A stretch of 22,377 nt of DNA from Monoglobus sp964442605 (GCA_964442605.1 CAYTZR010000032.1:1-22377); one strand, 5' to 3'. Counted from the stretch's first letter, positions 14,454-22,377 are shown. Notes: a model not told the origin generated them from the sequence alone. Program-made: numbers and translations.

Positions 14454-14491
14454 ATTATCATTATTATATATGATAATTCCCGTCATGTCAA
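14454..14491 (-). promoter_or_regulatory. Consensus rubredoxin promoter with an overlapping palindrome
   Basis: On the minus strand TTGACA (14491-14486), 17 nt, TATAAT (14468-14463): both hexamers are perfect. A palindrome of ATTATCAT and ATGATAAT with an 8-nt spacer (14454-14477) is centred on the -10 hexamer. Such a site is well placed for a repressor. Its AT-rich dyad is in the style of Fur-family (Fur/PerR) boxes, but the regulator is not known. The leader of about 110 nt also contains the dyad TTACTATA...TATAGTAA. Confidence 0.8.
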
Positions 14492-14500
14492 TAGAAAACC

Positions 14501-17500
14501 TTATTTTTTTGGGTTTATTTCTTCCCGTGTACGGCGTTTTATTTCCTTTATCTCAGCCTGCGCTTTGGCCTTCGCTTCTTTTTTCGCGAGACGTTCAGCC
14601 GCTTTCTTTGACTTTTTATCTTCCGAGGCAGAAAATTCCTTTTTTGTAGGGTCAGCTGATTTTTCCGCGTTCAGGCGCTTATAGACAAGTGCGCCTATCA
14701 GCAACAAAAATCCAAGCATCAAAAGTATTATTCCTCCGACAAGCCAAAGCTTGCTCGTTTTGTGCAATACAGTAAACGCGCCCTGCTGCCCTGTTTCGAA
14801 TACAAGATAGCTTCCGTCGCGCTCCGCCTTTAAAATTTCGGTTTTTCCGTTCACCTCTACGCCGATATAATTTCCGTTTTCATCCTTGTCCCTGATATGA
14901 ACTCTGACCTTTCCGTTATAATCCGGACTTATATAAAACTCATATGACGCAACAGCCCGGTAACCATTCGGGAAATCGCCTGTGACATCGGCTTCCCATG
15001 CGGTGACCGTGGAACCATCGGAAAAGTTACCCTCTGCCAGCAGCAGCGGAGGATCCTCGTTTGTTGCCAGAGTTCTCACAGCATCAATATATTCAGCCGT
15101 AAACACGGTGTTCCTGCGTATCGGCTCGGTTGTATCGCTGCTCCACTGCGGACAATAACCATCCTTGTACTCAAGTTGCGGTACTATTGCTTGGTCTAAA
15201 ACCGTATCATAATCCACTGTTGTTTCGTAAACCGTTTCGCCGTCGATAACAAACTTAACCTTAAATCTGAATAGAGCAAATTCAGCCGACTTTGCCTTAA
15301 GCAGCGCACCGATATATGCCGCCGTGTTGTCGCTTATGGTTCTGTTCTGCGGCAGAAATATATCTCCGCTGCCCATATACCAAACGTCATCTGTAAATCC
15401 GCTCATCGCCGCCGGTATTGTGTCGCTGCCCGTAATTTCCGTGCTTTCGAGCGCAACCGCCTTTCCGTTATAATCCGTTCCGTCAATACCGCTTAGTCCT
15501 TCCTTAATAAAATAGTTATTCAGCACAACGCCGTCTGCCGCTCCCGCAATCGCGCCGCTGTTTTCGACTATTCCATTTATTCTCGGCAATGCGTAGCAAC
15601 CGGAAATTGTTTTGCCGTCGCCTGCTATACCGCCCACGTACTGTGTGCCGCTCAGATCCGATATTGCGGCGCAGTTATAGATTTTACCGCCCGAATATCC
15701 CGCAATACCGCCTATATAGCCGCCTTCCTCGCTGTTTACATTGGTTTCCGTCACGGTGTTCTTTATTATACCGAAAACCGCGTCACCGACAACTCCTCCG
15801 CCATATCCATCGCGGGGCTCAACCTCTCCCTCGCTGACGCAGCCGTCTACTACCGCCTTGATAAAGGAATTGGGGGTGATTACAGAACCGCCCGGAAGAG
15901 TGATATTATCGCCGTACTTGACAGCCGATTCTATTCCTATTGTTCCGCCGATACCGCCCAAGCTTTTCTGTCCGCTGACCTCGCCGCTGTTATAGCAATA
16001 CATAACAAGGGCGTTGTCGGCTTCCATTCCTGCCACTGTCCTGCTTAAATCCAAATCCACGCTGGTAATGCCGTTCAGCTCATCCTTTAGCTGATCATCG
16101 TCTATTGTAAGAAGTTCATCAGCATAAGCTGTCATAAATATCTTATCCGAAGCTTTACCGATTATACTGCTTGGTTTAAGCGTAGGCACCGCATTCTTTA
16201 TACATTCGTTTATCTTTTCTATCGCTTCTTTTATGTTGGTGCGCACCTGTTCTATTGCCCGGTTAATCTCCTCAATACGCTGATTTATATTCCTGAGCAT
16301 TGTTTCCGCCTCACTGAACGGACCTACAATTCCGTCCGTCAGATAGTTTGAGTCACTGCGCAGAGTGTTCATCGCTCTTATTATTGAATTTAATGTCGAA
16401 TTGACGTTCGCGGACATAGGATCTAATATTTCATCCTGTATGTAGTCCAGCCTTTCATCCAGATTCCCGAGACTCTCGCTTAAGCTCTCCCAGTCACTGT
16501 TATCATAAGCGTTGTTTATATCGTTTACAATACTGTCCATGTCATCCAGCAGCGTATTGAGTGTTCCGCTCACGCTATTAATACTGCCAACCGTACTGTC
16601 TATTGAGTCAATCGCATCGTCTATATTAACCTTTACATCATCATTCAACGTATCTATCAGTCTTGCTGCAGAGTCTGAAAGCCCGCCGAGGCTATCGCTT
16701 ATTTCCTTTGCCGATGCCGAAATACTGCCGCCATTACCGCTGTTTATTCTGTCGCGAATTGCGTTAAGTACCTCGCTGTTGCCTGTTGTCAAGGCTTCGA
16801 TTGCGTTGGCTAACGCATAACTAGTCTCGCGTAGAGAGTCAAGCCCCGAGAATAACCCGCTGCTGTCGGTTCCCGTGCCAAACATGTCAAAAATACTGTT
16901 TATATCGGTATTTATCCGATTTCTCATGTCATCAACATCACTTATTGTATTGTCCCAGGTTTCGTTTACGTCTGACTTAACGTTTTCTCTGATCTCGTTC
17001 AAATCATCCTTAACTCTGTCCAGATCCTCTACGCTTATCTCTGTATATGGCTCAAACCTGCCGAAAATACCGCCAACGCCTTTGGAGCCTAATACACTGC
17101 CGCTGTTTTGACACTCCAATATACAGCCGCTTTGATTTCCGGCAATTCCGCCTATGTTGGTTCCCACATTCTTATATCCTACAACCGCATCGTTGGCGCA
17201 CGCCTCCGCCACACCTGTATTATACCCGCAGATGCCGCCGACATTGTGGCAGTCCTCCACAGGTGTATAATTAACACCGCCCGAATTTTTTGACGCCTTT
17301 ACCCAGCCATTGTTCTTGCCGACTATTCCTCCGACATCACTCTGACCCGAAATTGAACCTACGTTATAGCAGGACTCTATATATCCGCCGGTTTCGTTCT
17401 GTCCGGCAATACCGCCGACAGCTCCCTCACCGCTTAGGCTTCCGTCAAATGAGCAATTGATTATTCTGCCGGAATTCTTGCCGACTATTCCTCCTAAAAT

Positions 17501-17989
17501 TGATATATCGCCGTCATCATCGCCAATGCTTGTATTTATACCCGCGTTTTTTGCCACACTTCCGATAATAGCGTCAATCGACTCTGACGCATCATCGGCT
17601 TTCGTTGCGGTTATAGATCCGGAAAGGTTCAGATTGCGTATTTCTCCGCCCTCGCCAAGCTCAAAGCACATCCCCTTTTGTGAACCGTCAAATTCGAGCG
17701 TAAGACCTGTTATATAATGACCGCCGCCTTCAAATGTTCCGCAGAATATTTTCATCGGCTCAAAGTCAATATCCGTCATATCTATGTCATTGAGCAGCGT
17801 AACCTGCATACCGTTGGAATAGCTGTCATATACACAGTTTTTTGACAAATCCGCAAAGTCCTGCGGCTCGGAAATGGTTATAACCGGAGCTGTACCATCC
17901 TCAGCATACGCCGTAAATCCGCCGAGACTGAAGCAAAATATACACCATGCCGCGGCGCACGCAAATACTCTTTTAAGACTGACTTTCAT
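14501..17989 (-). CDS. Giant surface protein: GLUG repeats, helical insert, C-terminal membrane anchor
   Basis: This is a 1162-residue cell-surface protein of unknown function. A signal peptide covers about 1-29 (cleavage after AYA). Two blocks of Gly-rich GLUG-type repeats (units like VGGIAGQN, VGGIVGKN, IGGIAGNQ) lie at about 160-310 and 660-825 and should form a beta-helix-like surface. Between them, about 317-600 is nearly glycine-free and helical, rich in Asp, Asn, Ile and Leu. After about 905-967 (VKFVIDGETVYETTVDYDT...GYCPQWS...FTAEY), which looks like an InlB/Listeria-Bacteroides repeat, comes another beta region. One membrane helix (about 1081-1104) and a Lys/Glu-rich cytoplasmic tail (1105-1162) follow. 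The ATG at 17989 (GGAGG eight bases upstream) overlaps the permease stop by 17 nt, implying coupled translation. Confidence 0.88.
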   Translation of the reverse strand: MKVSLKRVFACAAAWCIFCFSLGGFTAYAEDGTAPVITISEPQDFADLSKNCVYDSYSNGMQVTLLNDIDMTDIDFEPMKIFCGTFEGGGHYITGLTLEFDGSQKGMCFELGEGGEIRNLNLSGSITATKADDASESIDAIIGSVAKNAGINTSIGDDDGDISILGGIVGKNSGRIINCSFDGSLSGEGAVGGIAGQNETGGYIESCYNVGSISGQSDVGGIVGKNNGWVKASKNSGGVNYTPVEDCHNVGGICGYNTGVAEACANDAVVGYKNVGTNIGGIAGNQSGCILECQNSGSVLGSKGVGGIFGRFEPYTEISVEDLDRVKDDLNEIRENVKSDVNETWDNTISDVDDMRNRINTDINSIFDMFGTGTDSSGLFSGLDSLRETSYALANAIEALTTGNSEVLNAIRDRINSGNGGSISASAKEISDSLGGLSDSAARLIDTLNDDVKVNIDDAIDSIDSTVGSINSVSGTLNTLLDDMDSIVNDINNAYDNSDWESLSESLGNLDERLDYIQDEILDPMSANVNSTLNSIIRAMNTLRSDSNYLTDGIVGPFSEAETMLRNINQRIEEINRAIEQVRTNIKEAIEKINECIKNAVPTLKPSSIIGKASDKIFMTAYADELLTIDDDQLKDELNGITSVDLDLSRTVAGMEADNALVMYCYNSGEVSGQKSLGGIGGTIGIESAVKYGDNITLPGGSVITPNSFIKAVVDGCVSEGEVEPRDGYGGGVVGDAVFGIIKNTVTETNVNSEEGGYIGGIAGYSGGKIYNCAAISDLSGTQYVGGIAGDGKTISGCYALPRINGIVENSGAIAGAADGVVLNNYFIKEGLSGIDGTDYNGKAVALESTEITGSDTIPAAMSGFTDDVWYMGSGDIFLPQNRTISDNTAAYIGALLKAKSAEFALFRFKVKFVIDGETVYETTVDYDTVLDQAIVPQLEYKDGYCPQWSSDTTEPIRRNTVFTAEYIDAVRTLATNEDPPLLLAEGNFSDGSTVTAWEADVTGDFPNGYRAVASYEFYISPDYNGKVRVHIRDKDENGNYIGVEVNGKTEILKAERDGSYLVFETGQQGAFTVLHKTSKLWLVGGIILLMLGFLLLIGALVYKRLNAEKSADPTKKEFSASEDKKSKKAAERLAKKEAKAKAQAEIKEIKRRTREEINPKK

Positions 17990-20432
17990 CAGCTTCACCT
18001 CCTACGGAAATTACACCGCCGCCTTCTATCGGGCGGTTGCTCATGTTCTCCACTACCGCCTTAACGTCACCCTTAATCATTCCGTGAACAGTTCCGTTTA
18101 CATATCCGTTTATATAGCCCTTTACTCTGCCGTCAACATAAACTACGCCGTTTCGTTCCTTCTTTTCTCCCTTGATCTTGACGGTAAACGCACCCTTTTC
18201 CACAAGCTTGTCAAGCAGTACCATAATCTGCGGAAGCAGTGTCATTACCAATATAATTGATATAAGCGTTCCTCTGCCGAGGCAGGTCCCAAGTCCTGAG
18301 ATTATCGGGTTCGTGGATATAAATCCTATCAAAAATCCCGAGGTCATCATTATCATGCCCGATGTAAGAATTGTGGGGAATGCGCCGTTTATCGCCTCGA
18401 TAGCCGCCGCTTTCTTTTCCATATACTGCTTTAGCTCCAAATACCTGTTCGTGAATACTATCGCGTAGTCTATCGTAGCTCCCATCTGAATTGAGCTTAC
18501 CACCAAATATCCCAAGAAAAAGAGCTTTCGGTTCATCAGATACGGAAATGAGAAATTTATCCAGATGCTTCCCTGTATCGTCAGCACCAACAATACCGGT
18601 ACCGTTGACGACTTAAATGTTACAAGCAGGATAATCAGCACCGATATTATGGTAAATAGAGTTATCTTCCGGTTATCACCGCTGAACGATGACTTTAAAT
18701 CAAGAGCGGAAATTGCGTTGCTGACCAGTATCGGATTGTCGTAATAATTTGACGCTATCTCTCTTATTTTTTTGTGAAGCTCAATCACCTCGTCACTTTC
18801 ATTGGTACCCGTATATGTAAATACCATTCTGGAGTATTCGTCTCCCTCAAGCTGTTTTCTTGCATCGGTAATTTGATCGTAAATATCGTTGATATCCTCA
18901 TTTGTCTCCTCACCCAAATCAATTACACCGTAATCCATTTGCTCATGTACAAACATCAATATATCCAAAATCGATATTGTGTAAGAATCAACATCCCGAA
19001 AAATCGGCGCATATTGCGAAACCGAGGCTCCATACGCCTGAAACAGCACACGCGCGGTTGATATGTCAAGCTCCATTAAATCCGCAAACTGACGTGTCGT
19101 AACCTTGTCGGTCAGCATATAATCATCGTTGATTTCCACATTTGCAAGCCCCAGCGCCGAGGACACACCGTCAAGCTCGCTCACATCCTGCAAAATCTTT
19201 TTCTCCTTGTCATAATTGCCTTTTGGAACAATAACAGCAAGCTGTTCACCAACGTCAAATATACCCTTTATTTTATTCTCCGCAATTTTACTTTCGCTCA
19301 GCCTCGTGCCCGGAACCGAATCCTGGTCAAACGCGTACTGACAAAGAGATGATAAAACTATTGACGCTACGATTATAACCGCGAATATAACCGGTACAAA
19401 GGTTCTGGTTTTCATAACGATTTTACCCCAGAATGAAATATCCGGTATAAAGCTCTTGTGAACAGTCCTGTCAATGATATTTGAGAACATATACAAAATG
19501 CCCGGCATAAGCAGAAACACGGTAATAAGCGAGCATATTATTCCCTTACACAGAACTATACCTAAATCCTTGCCTATTCCCATCTGCATTGTCATCAGCG
19601 CGGCGAGTCCCGCTACCGTTGTAAGGCTGCCGGAACTGATTTCGATTATCGCCTTGGACAACGCCGAAACTATAGCGTCGTGAGAGTCCTTCGTTTCCTT
19701 TTCCTCAGCAAATCTATGGGACAATATTATCGCGTAGTCAATTGCCAATGCCAGCTGTAATACAATAGCCACCGAGTTTGATATAAACGATATTGTTCCC
19801 AGAAGATAATTGCTGCCCATATTCAGAACGGCAGCGACAATAAATATAATCAGAAATACCGGAACATCCATAAACGATTTTGATGTAAACAGCAGCATAA
19901 TAATTATAATTATGGAAACACATATAATAATCTGCCGCATTTCCGTATCTAAATCTCTGCTTGATGTGTCTATCGTACTTGAGTATATATAACAATCATA
20001 TTCGGAAAACTTTTCTTTTACCTCGCTTTCTATCTCGAGTTCTTCATCGTTTTCAAGCCCGCTGTCTAAAGTAATATCGTATAATGCCGATGAATTTATG
20101 TAATGACTGTCGCTATCATCAAATTCAACTGATTTTATACCGTCAATTTCCTCAATACGATCGATCAGGTCTTCAGCCCTGTCATATGAAATATTTGATA
20201 TCATCATGGAAAATGCGTCATTGGTTACAAACTCATTATTCATCAGGTCAACACCTATCTTTGTTTCGGTGCTGTCCGGCAGGTAAGCGGTAATGTCGTT
20301 TTCGATCTGAACCTTTGGTATACACAGTACAAAAAACACCACCGCAACCGCAAATATTAAATAAAATGCCTTGCGCTTATCAACTATAAACAACGCAATT
20401 TTATACATTACGTCATTGTCTGAGTTTCTCAA
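17973..20432 (-). CDS. MMPL-family (RND superfamily) membrane permease
   Basis: This is an 819-residue exporter-like protein, likely proton driven, moving an unknown substrate, probably a lipid or envelope component. It has the tandem RND plan: helix 1 (about 21-38), external loop (about 40-165), five helices (about 166-320), helix 7 (about 344-365), a second loop (about 366-588) and five more helices (about 589-740). The MMPL Asp-Tyr motifs appear in both halves (AIDYAIILSHRF, D232; TIDYAIVFTNRY, D655), the expected proton-relay sites. The cytoplasmic tail (about 741-819) carries an unusual period-4 repeat. The start is TTG at 20432, eight bases after GGAG; TTG 20450 precedes that site. Its end overlaps the next gene by 17 nt, and a TetR gene lies divergently upstream. 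Confidence 0.93.
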   Translation of the reverse strand: MRNSDNDVMYKIALFIVDKRKAFYLIFAVAVVFFVLCIPKVQIENDITAYLPDSTETKIGVDLMNNEFVTNDAFSMMISNISYDRAEDLIDRIEEIDGIKSVEFDDSDSHYINSSALYDITLDSGLENDEELEIESEVKEKFSEYDCYIYSSTIDTSSRDLDTEMRQIIICVSIIIIIMLLFTSKSFMDVPVFLIIFIVAAVLNMGSNYLLGTISFISNSVAIVLQLALAIDYAIILSHRFAEEKETKDSHDAIVSALSKAIIEISSGSLTTVAGLAALMTMQMGIGKDLGIVLCKGIICSLITVFLLMPGILYMFSNIIDRTVHKSFIPDISFWGKIVMKTRTFVPVIFAVIIVASIVLSSLCQYAFDQDSVPGTRLSESKIAENKIKGIFDVGEQLAVIVPKGNYDKEKKILQDVSELDGVSSALGLANVEINDDYMLTDKVTTRQFADLMELDISTARVLFQAYGASVSQYAPIFRDVDSYTISILDILMFVHEQMDYGVIDLGEETNEDINDIYDQITDARKQLEGDEYSRMVFTYTGTNESDEVIELHKKIREIASNYYDNPILVSNAISALDLKSSFSGDNRKITLFTIISVLIILLVTFKSSTVPVLLVLTIQGSIWINFSFPYLMNRKLFFLGYLVVSSIQMGATIDYAIVFTNRYLELKQYMEKKAAAIEAINGAFPTILTSGMIMMTSGFLIGFISTNPIISGLGTCLGRGTLISIILVMTLLPQIMVLLDKLVEKGAFTVKIKGEKKERNGVVYVDGRVKGYINGYVNGTVHGMIKGDVKAVVENMSNRPIEGGGVISVGGEADESQS

Positions 20433-20475
20433 AAAATCAGCTCCGTTCAATTTGAAATACTTTGCTGTATATTAA

Positions 20476-20504
20476 AGTATAATACGATTTAACTCCTAAT
20501 TCAA
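20476..20504 (-). promoter_or_regulatory. Promoter of the MMPL-GLUG operon
   Basis: On the minus strand TTGAAT (20504-20499), a 17-nt spacer and TATACT (20481-20476), about 45 nt upstream of the TTG start. The -10 overlaps TAAAGTA (20473-20479), a heptamer also found in the right arm of the tetR palindrome. Confidence 0.75.
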
Positions 20505-20608
20505 CCGACAAAACACGTTATTTGTATGTTATTTTGATTTTTGTTTATAATATACAATTGTACTTATTTTTAACACTGTAAATATTATGATAATAGTCAA
20601 TAATAAAG

Positions 20609-20650
20609 TTACTTGACATATGTATTTTTATGTAATATAATGTAAAGTAA
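20609..20650 (+). promoter_or_regulatory. Consensus tetR promoter flanked by a likely TetR operator
   Basis: TTGACA (20613-20618), 17 nt, TATAAT (20636-20641): both hexamers are perfect. TTACTTGACAT (20609-20619) and ATGTAAAGTAA (20640-20650) form an inverted repeat matching at 10 of 11 positions; one arm covers the -35 and the other the end of the -10. The arrangement fits autorepression by the adjacent TetR protein, although a 20-nt spacer is long for a single dimer. Confidence 0.75.
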
Positions 20651-20683
20651 TATAGCATTGTAATTTTTATAGAGGGTGTCATT

Positions 20684-21259
20684 ATGAAGGAAAAGAAAAA
20701 AGAAGACTTACGTGTAAGACGTACAAAAAAGCTTTTATCAAACGCTCTGTTTGACCTTATAAAGAAAAAACCGTTCGATAAGGTCACGGTTTGCGACATC
20801 TGTGATGAGGCGATGGTGCATCGCGCTACGTTTTATTCACATTTCAGCGATAAATACGAATTGCTTACCTACAGCATTGATGAGCATCTGCCTATGGTAA
20901 TATCGGATATATCGGGAGACGGTTCACTTCCCGCCGGTCAATCATACAAAATGGTTGAGGATATTATCGAGTATATCTCCGACAATAAAGAAATATACAC
21001 CTCGATATTTAAAAAGAACAACTGCGAATCTATTTCAGACAGAATACTTAATCTGTTTGAGAGGAAGCTGCTTAAAATTATCAAAGAGCTTGCGAACAAC
21101 GGTACTGTTGTCCTTGTAAAACCCGAGTTTTGGGCAAGCTTTTATGCCGGCGCCTGTCTTAATGTTGTAACAAAGTGGCTTGTCGGTGAAATGGAAATGC
21201 CTAAGGACGAGCTTATAAACAATTTGAACATACTTCTTATGGCATCGCATAACTCTTAA
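20684..21259 (+). CDS. TetR/AcrR-family transcriptional regulator
   Basis: This is a 191-residue one-component repressor. The N-terminal DNA-binding domain (about 9-62) has the TetR pattern: RRTKKLLSNALFDLIKKKPFDKVTVCDICDEAMVHRATFYSHFSDKYELL, with HRATFYSHF as the recognition-helix part. The C-terminal ligand domain (about 75-191) resembles the TetR_C group found with DhaS-like regulators, including the FYAGACLNVVTKWLVGEMEMP segment. Its gene is divergent from the MMPL-GLUG operon with 251 bp between starts, the usual layout for a regulator of the neighbouring exporter. GAGGG precedes the ATG. The ligand is unknown and may be the exported substrate. Confidence 0.93.
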   Translation: MKEKKKEDLRVRRTKKLLSNALFDLIKKKPFDKVTVCDICDEAMVHRATFYSHFSDKYELLTYSIDEHLPMVISDISGDGSLPAGQSYKMVEDIIEYISDNKEIYTSIFKKNNCESISDRILNLFERKLLKIIKELANNGTVVLVKPEFWASFYAGACLNVVTKWLVGEMEMPKDELINNLNILLMASHNS

Positions 21260-21344
21260 CACAGAACACAGAATTTGTCCCGCGCGTTCTATGAACATTC
21301 AAAAAAACGGCGTAGGCTAAGACGCTGTAAGAACCATACTAAAC

Positions 21345-21375
21345 AACCCCTGAGAATAACATATTCTCAGGGGTT
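21345..21375 (-). terminator. Terminator hairpin of tuf
   Basis: AACCCCTGAGAAT and ATTCTCAGGGGTT pair perfectly over 13 bp around a 5-nt loop, about 30 nt beyond the tuf stop. The minus-strand 3' side reads GTTGTTTAG, a short imperfect T tract. It lies between converging tetR and tuf and may serve both. Confidence 0.85.
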
Positions 21376-21406
21376 AAAGCCTTATCAGGCAAAATCGCTC
21401 AATGAT

Positions 21407-22377
21407 TTACTTTATGATTTCCGTAACAACGCCCGAACCAACCGTTCTGCCGCCTTCACGGATAGCGAAACGCAGACCTTCCTCAATAGCGATTGTTGTT
21501 GTCAGTTCAACTGTCATAGTGATGTTATCACCGGGCATACACATCTCTGTACCTTCAGGAAGATGAACAACGCCTGTAACATCAGTTGTTCTGAAATAGA
21601 ACTGAGGTCTGTAGTTTGAGAAGAACGGCGTATGACGACCGCCCTCATCCTTTGTCAATACATAAACCTCACCCTTGAACTGTGTATGAGGTGTGATTGT
21701 ACCCGGCTTCGCGAGTACCTGACCTCTTTGGATTTCGTCACGCGCTACACCACGGAGCAAAGCGCCGATGTTATCACCTGCTTCAGCATAGTCAAGAAGC
21801 TTTCTGAACATCTCAATACCGGTAACGACAACCTTACGTGTTTCGTCAGAAAGACCAACGATTTCAACCTCATCGCCGTTTCTGAGCTGACCTCTCTCAA
21901 CACGACCCGTAGCAACCGTACCGCGTCCTGTGATAGAGAATATATCCTCTATAGGCATCAAGAAAGGCTTATCGCTCTGTCTGTCAGGTGTGGGAATATA
22001 GCTGTCAACGGCATCCATAAGCTCGTGAATGCAGCTATACTCGGGAGCGTTCGGATCAGTAGAAGTTGACTCAAGAACCTGCAAAGCCGAACCCTTGATA
22101 ATCGGGATTTCATCTCCCGGGAATTCATACTCTGTGAGCAGCTCTCTGATTTCCATCTCAACCAGCTCAAGAAGCTCTTCATCGTCAACCTGATCAACCT
22201 TGTTCATGAATACGATGATGTAAGGAACACCAACCTGACGTGAAAGCAGGATATGCTCTCTTGTCTGAGGCATCGGACCGTCGGCAGCGGATACAACCAA
22301 TATAGCTCCGTCCATCTGCGCTGCGCCTGTGATCATGTTCTTAACATAGTCGGCGTGACCCGGGCAGTCAACGTGAG
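21407..22377 (-). CDS. tuf: Elongation factor Tu, N-terminus beyond right edge
   Basis: EF-Tu delivers aminoacyl-tRNA to the ribosome in a GTP-dependent way. The last ~322 residues are present, beginning at HVDCPGHADYVKNM, the G3 switch II region (about residue 78 in E. coli numbering). G4 is NKVD and G5 is GSALQ. Domain 2 follows (FSITGRGTVATGRVERGQL) and domain 3 (HTPFFSNYRPQFYFRTTDVTG...RTVGSGVVTEIIK). The frame continues to the window end, so only the first part of the GTPase domain (Walker A) is missing because of the window edge. It ends in TAA with a clear hairpin behind it. Confidence 0.97.
   Translation of the reverse strand, partial: HVDCPGHADYVKNMITGAAQMDGAILVVSAADGPMPQTREHILLSRQVGVPYIIVFMNKVDQVDDEELLELVEMEIRELLTEYEFPGDEIPIIKGSALQVLESTSTDPNAPEYSCIHELMDAVDSYIPTPDRQSDKPFLMPIEDIFSITGRGTVATGRVERGQLRNGDEVEIVGLSDETRKVVVTGIEMFRKLLDYAEAGDNIGALLRGVARDEIQRGQVLAKPGTITPHTQFKGEVYVLTKDEGGRHTPFFSNYRPQFYFRTTDVTGVVHLPEGTEMCMPGDNITMTVELTTTIAIEEGLRFAIREGGRTVGSGVVTEIIK

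Noticed and set aside
14480..14500. Terminator after the GLUG protein
   Set aside because: No stem-loop is present between its stop and the rubredoxin promoter, so readthrough into the rubredoxin gene cannot be excluded.
17990..17998. GTG start at 17998 for the GLUG protein
   Set aside because: The GTG lies within the Shine-Dalgarno region itself; the ATG at 17989 has correct spacing.
17973..20432. Classical multidrug RND pump (AcrB type)
   Set aside because: Length (about 820), paired Asp-Tyr motifs and absence of adaptor or outer-membrane genes fit the MMPL group instead.

Overview
The window looks like the chromosome of a low-to-moderate GC, endospore-forming Clostridia bacterium (Bacillota). 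The clearest marker is an intact sporulation sigma factor G gene followed by a DacF-type D,D-carboxypeptidase. Pyruvate phosphate dikinase, an anaerobe-type rubredoxin, a copper-amine-oxidase-N-type wall protein and a cytoplasmic GH43 beta-xylosidase fit a gut or plant-fibre anaerobe of the Oscillospirales/Monoglobales kind; that finer placement is only inference. Sigma-A-type promoters are unusually easy to read here: most have a 17-nt spacer and two (rubredoxin, tetR) have fully consensus hexamers.

Layout. 1-80 (-): start of a secreted protein that runs off the left edge, divergent from ruvA. 350-4015 (+): ruvA, ruvB, metG (Holliday-junction branch migration, then methionyl-tRNA synthetase). 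4135-5578 (+): two envelope genes, a zinc-ribbon membrane protein with a Tyr/Asp-rich external segment and a small secreted Cu_amine_oxidN1 protein. 5797-7326 (+): GH43 beta-xylosidase with its own promoter and terminator. 7377-8018 (-): HAD phosphatase. 8188-10173 (+): sigG-dacF, closed by a hairpin whose 3' arm is triplicated. 10285-13769 (-): ppdK, tadA and an HPr-like protein that lacks the phospho-histidine. 13770-14187: AT-rich gap with promoter and terminator structures. 14188-14346 (-): a 52-residue rubredoxin. 14501-20432 (-): two overlapping genes for an MMPL/RND-type permease and a 1162-residue surface protein with GLUG repeats. 20684-21259 (+): divergent TetR regulator. 21407-22377 (-): EF-Tu, missing its first ~77 residues.

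The best candidate for an under-described system is 14501-21259. A TetR repressor with a palindrome over its own consensus promoter is divergent from a tightly coupled pair: an MMPL permease with a cytoplasmic period-4 repeat tail, and a giant wall-facing protein with two GLUG-repeat blocks separated by a ~285-residue helical insert, then an InlB-like repeat, one membrane helix and a basic cytoplasmic tail. It resembles in outline the TetR/MMPL/YhgE (Pip) neighbourhoods of other Firmicutes, but the partner has a different architecture.

A second theme is short perfect or near-perfect tandem duplications (11-23 bp) at at least seven places, in genes, at a stop codon, in a terminator and in leaders. 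Everything is read by eye; no homology or structure search was run.
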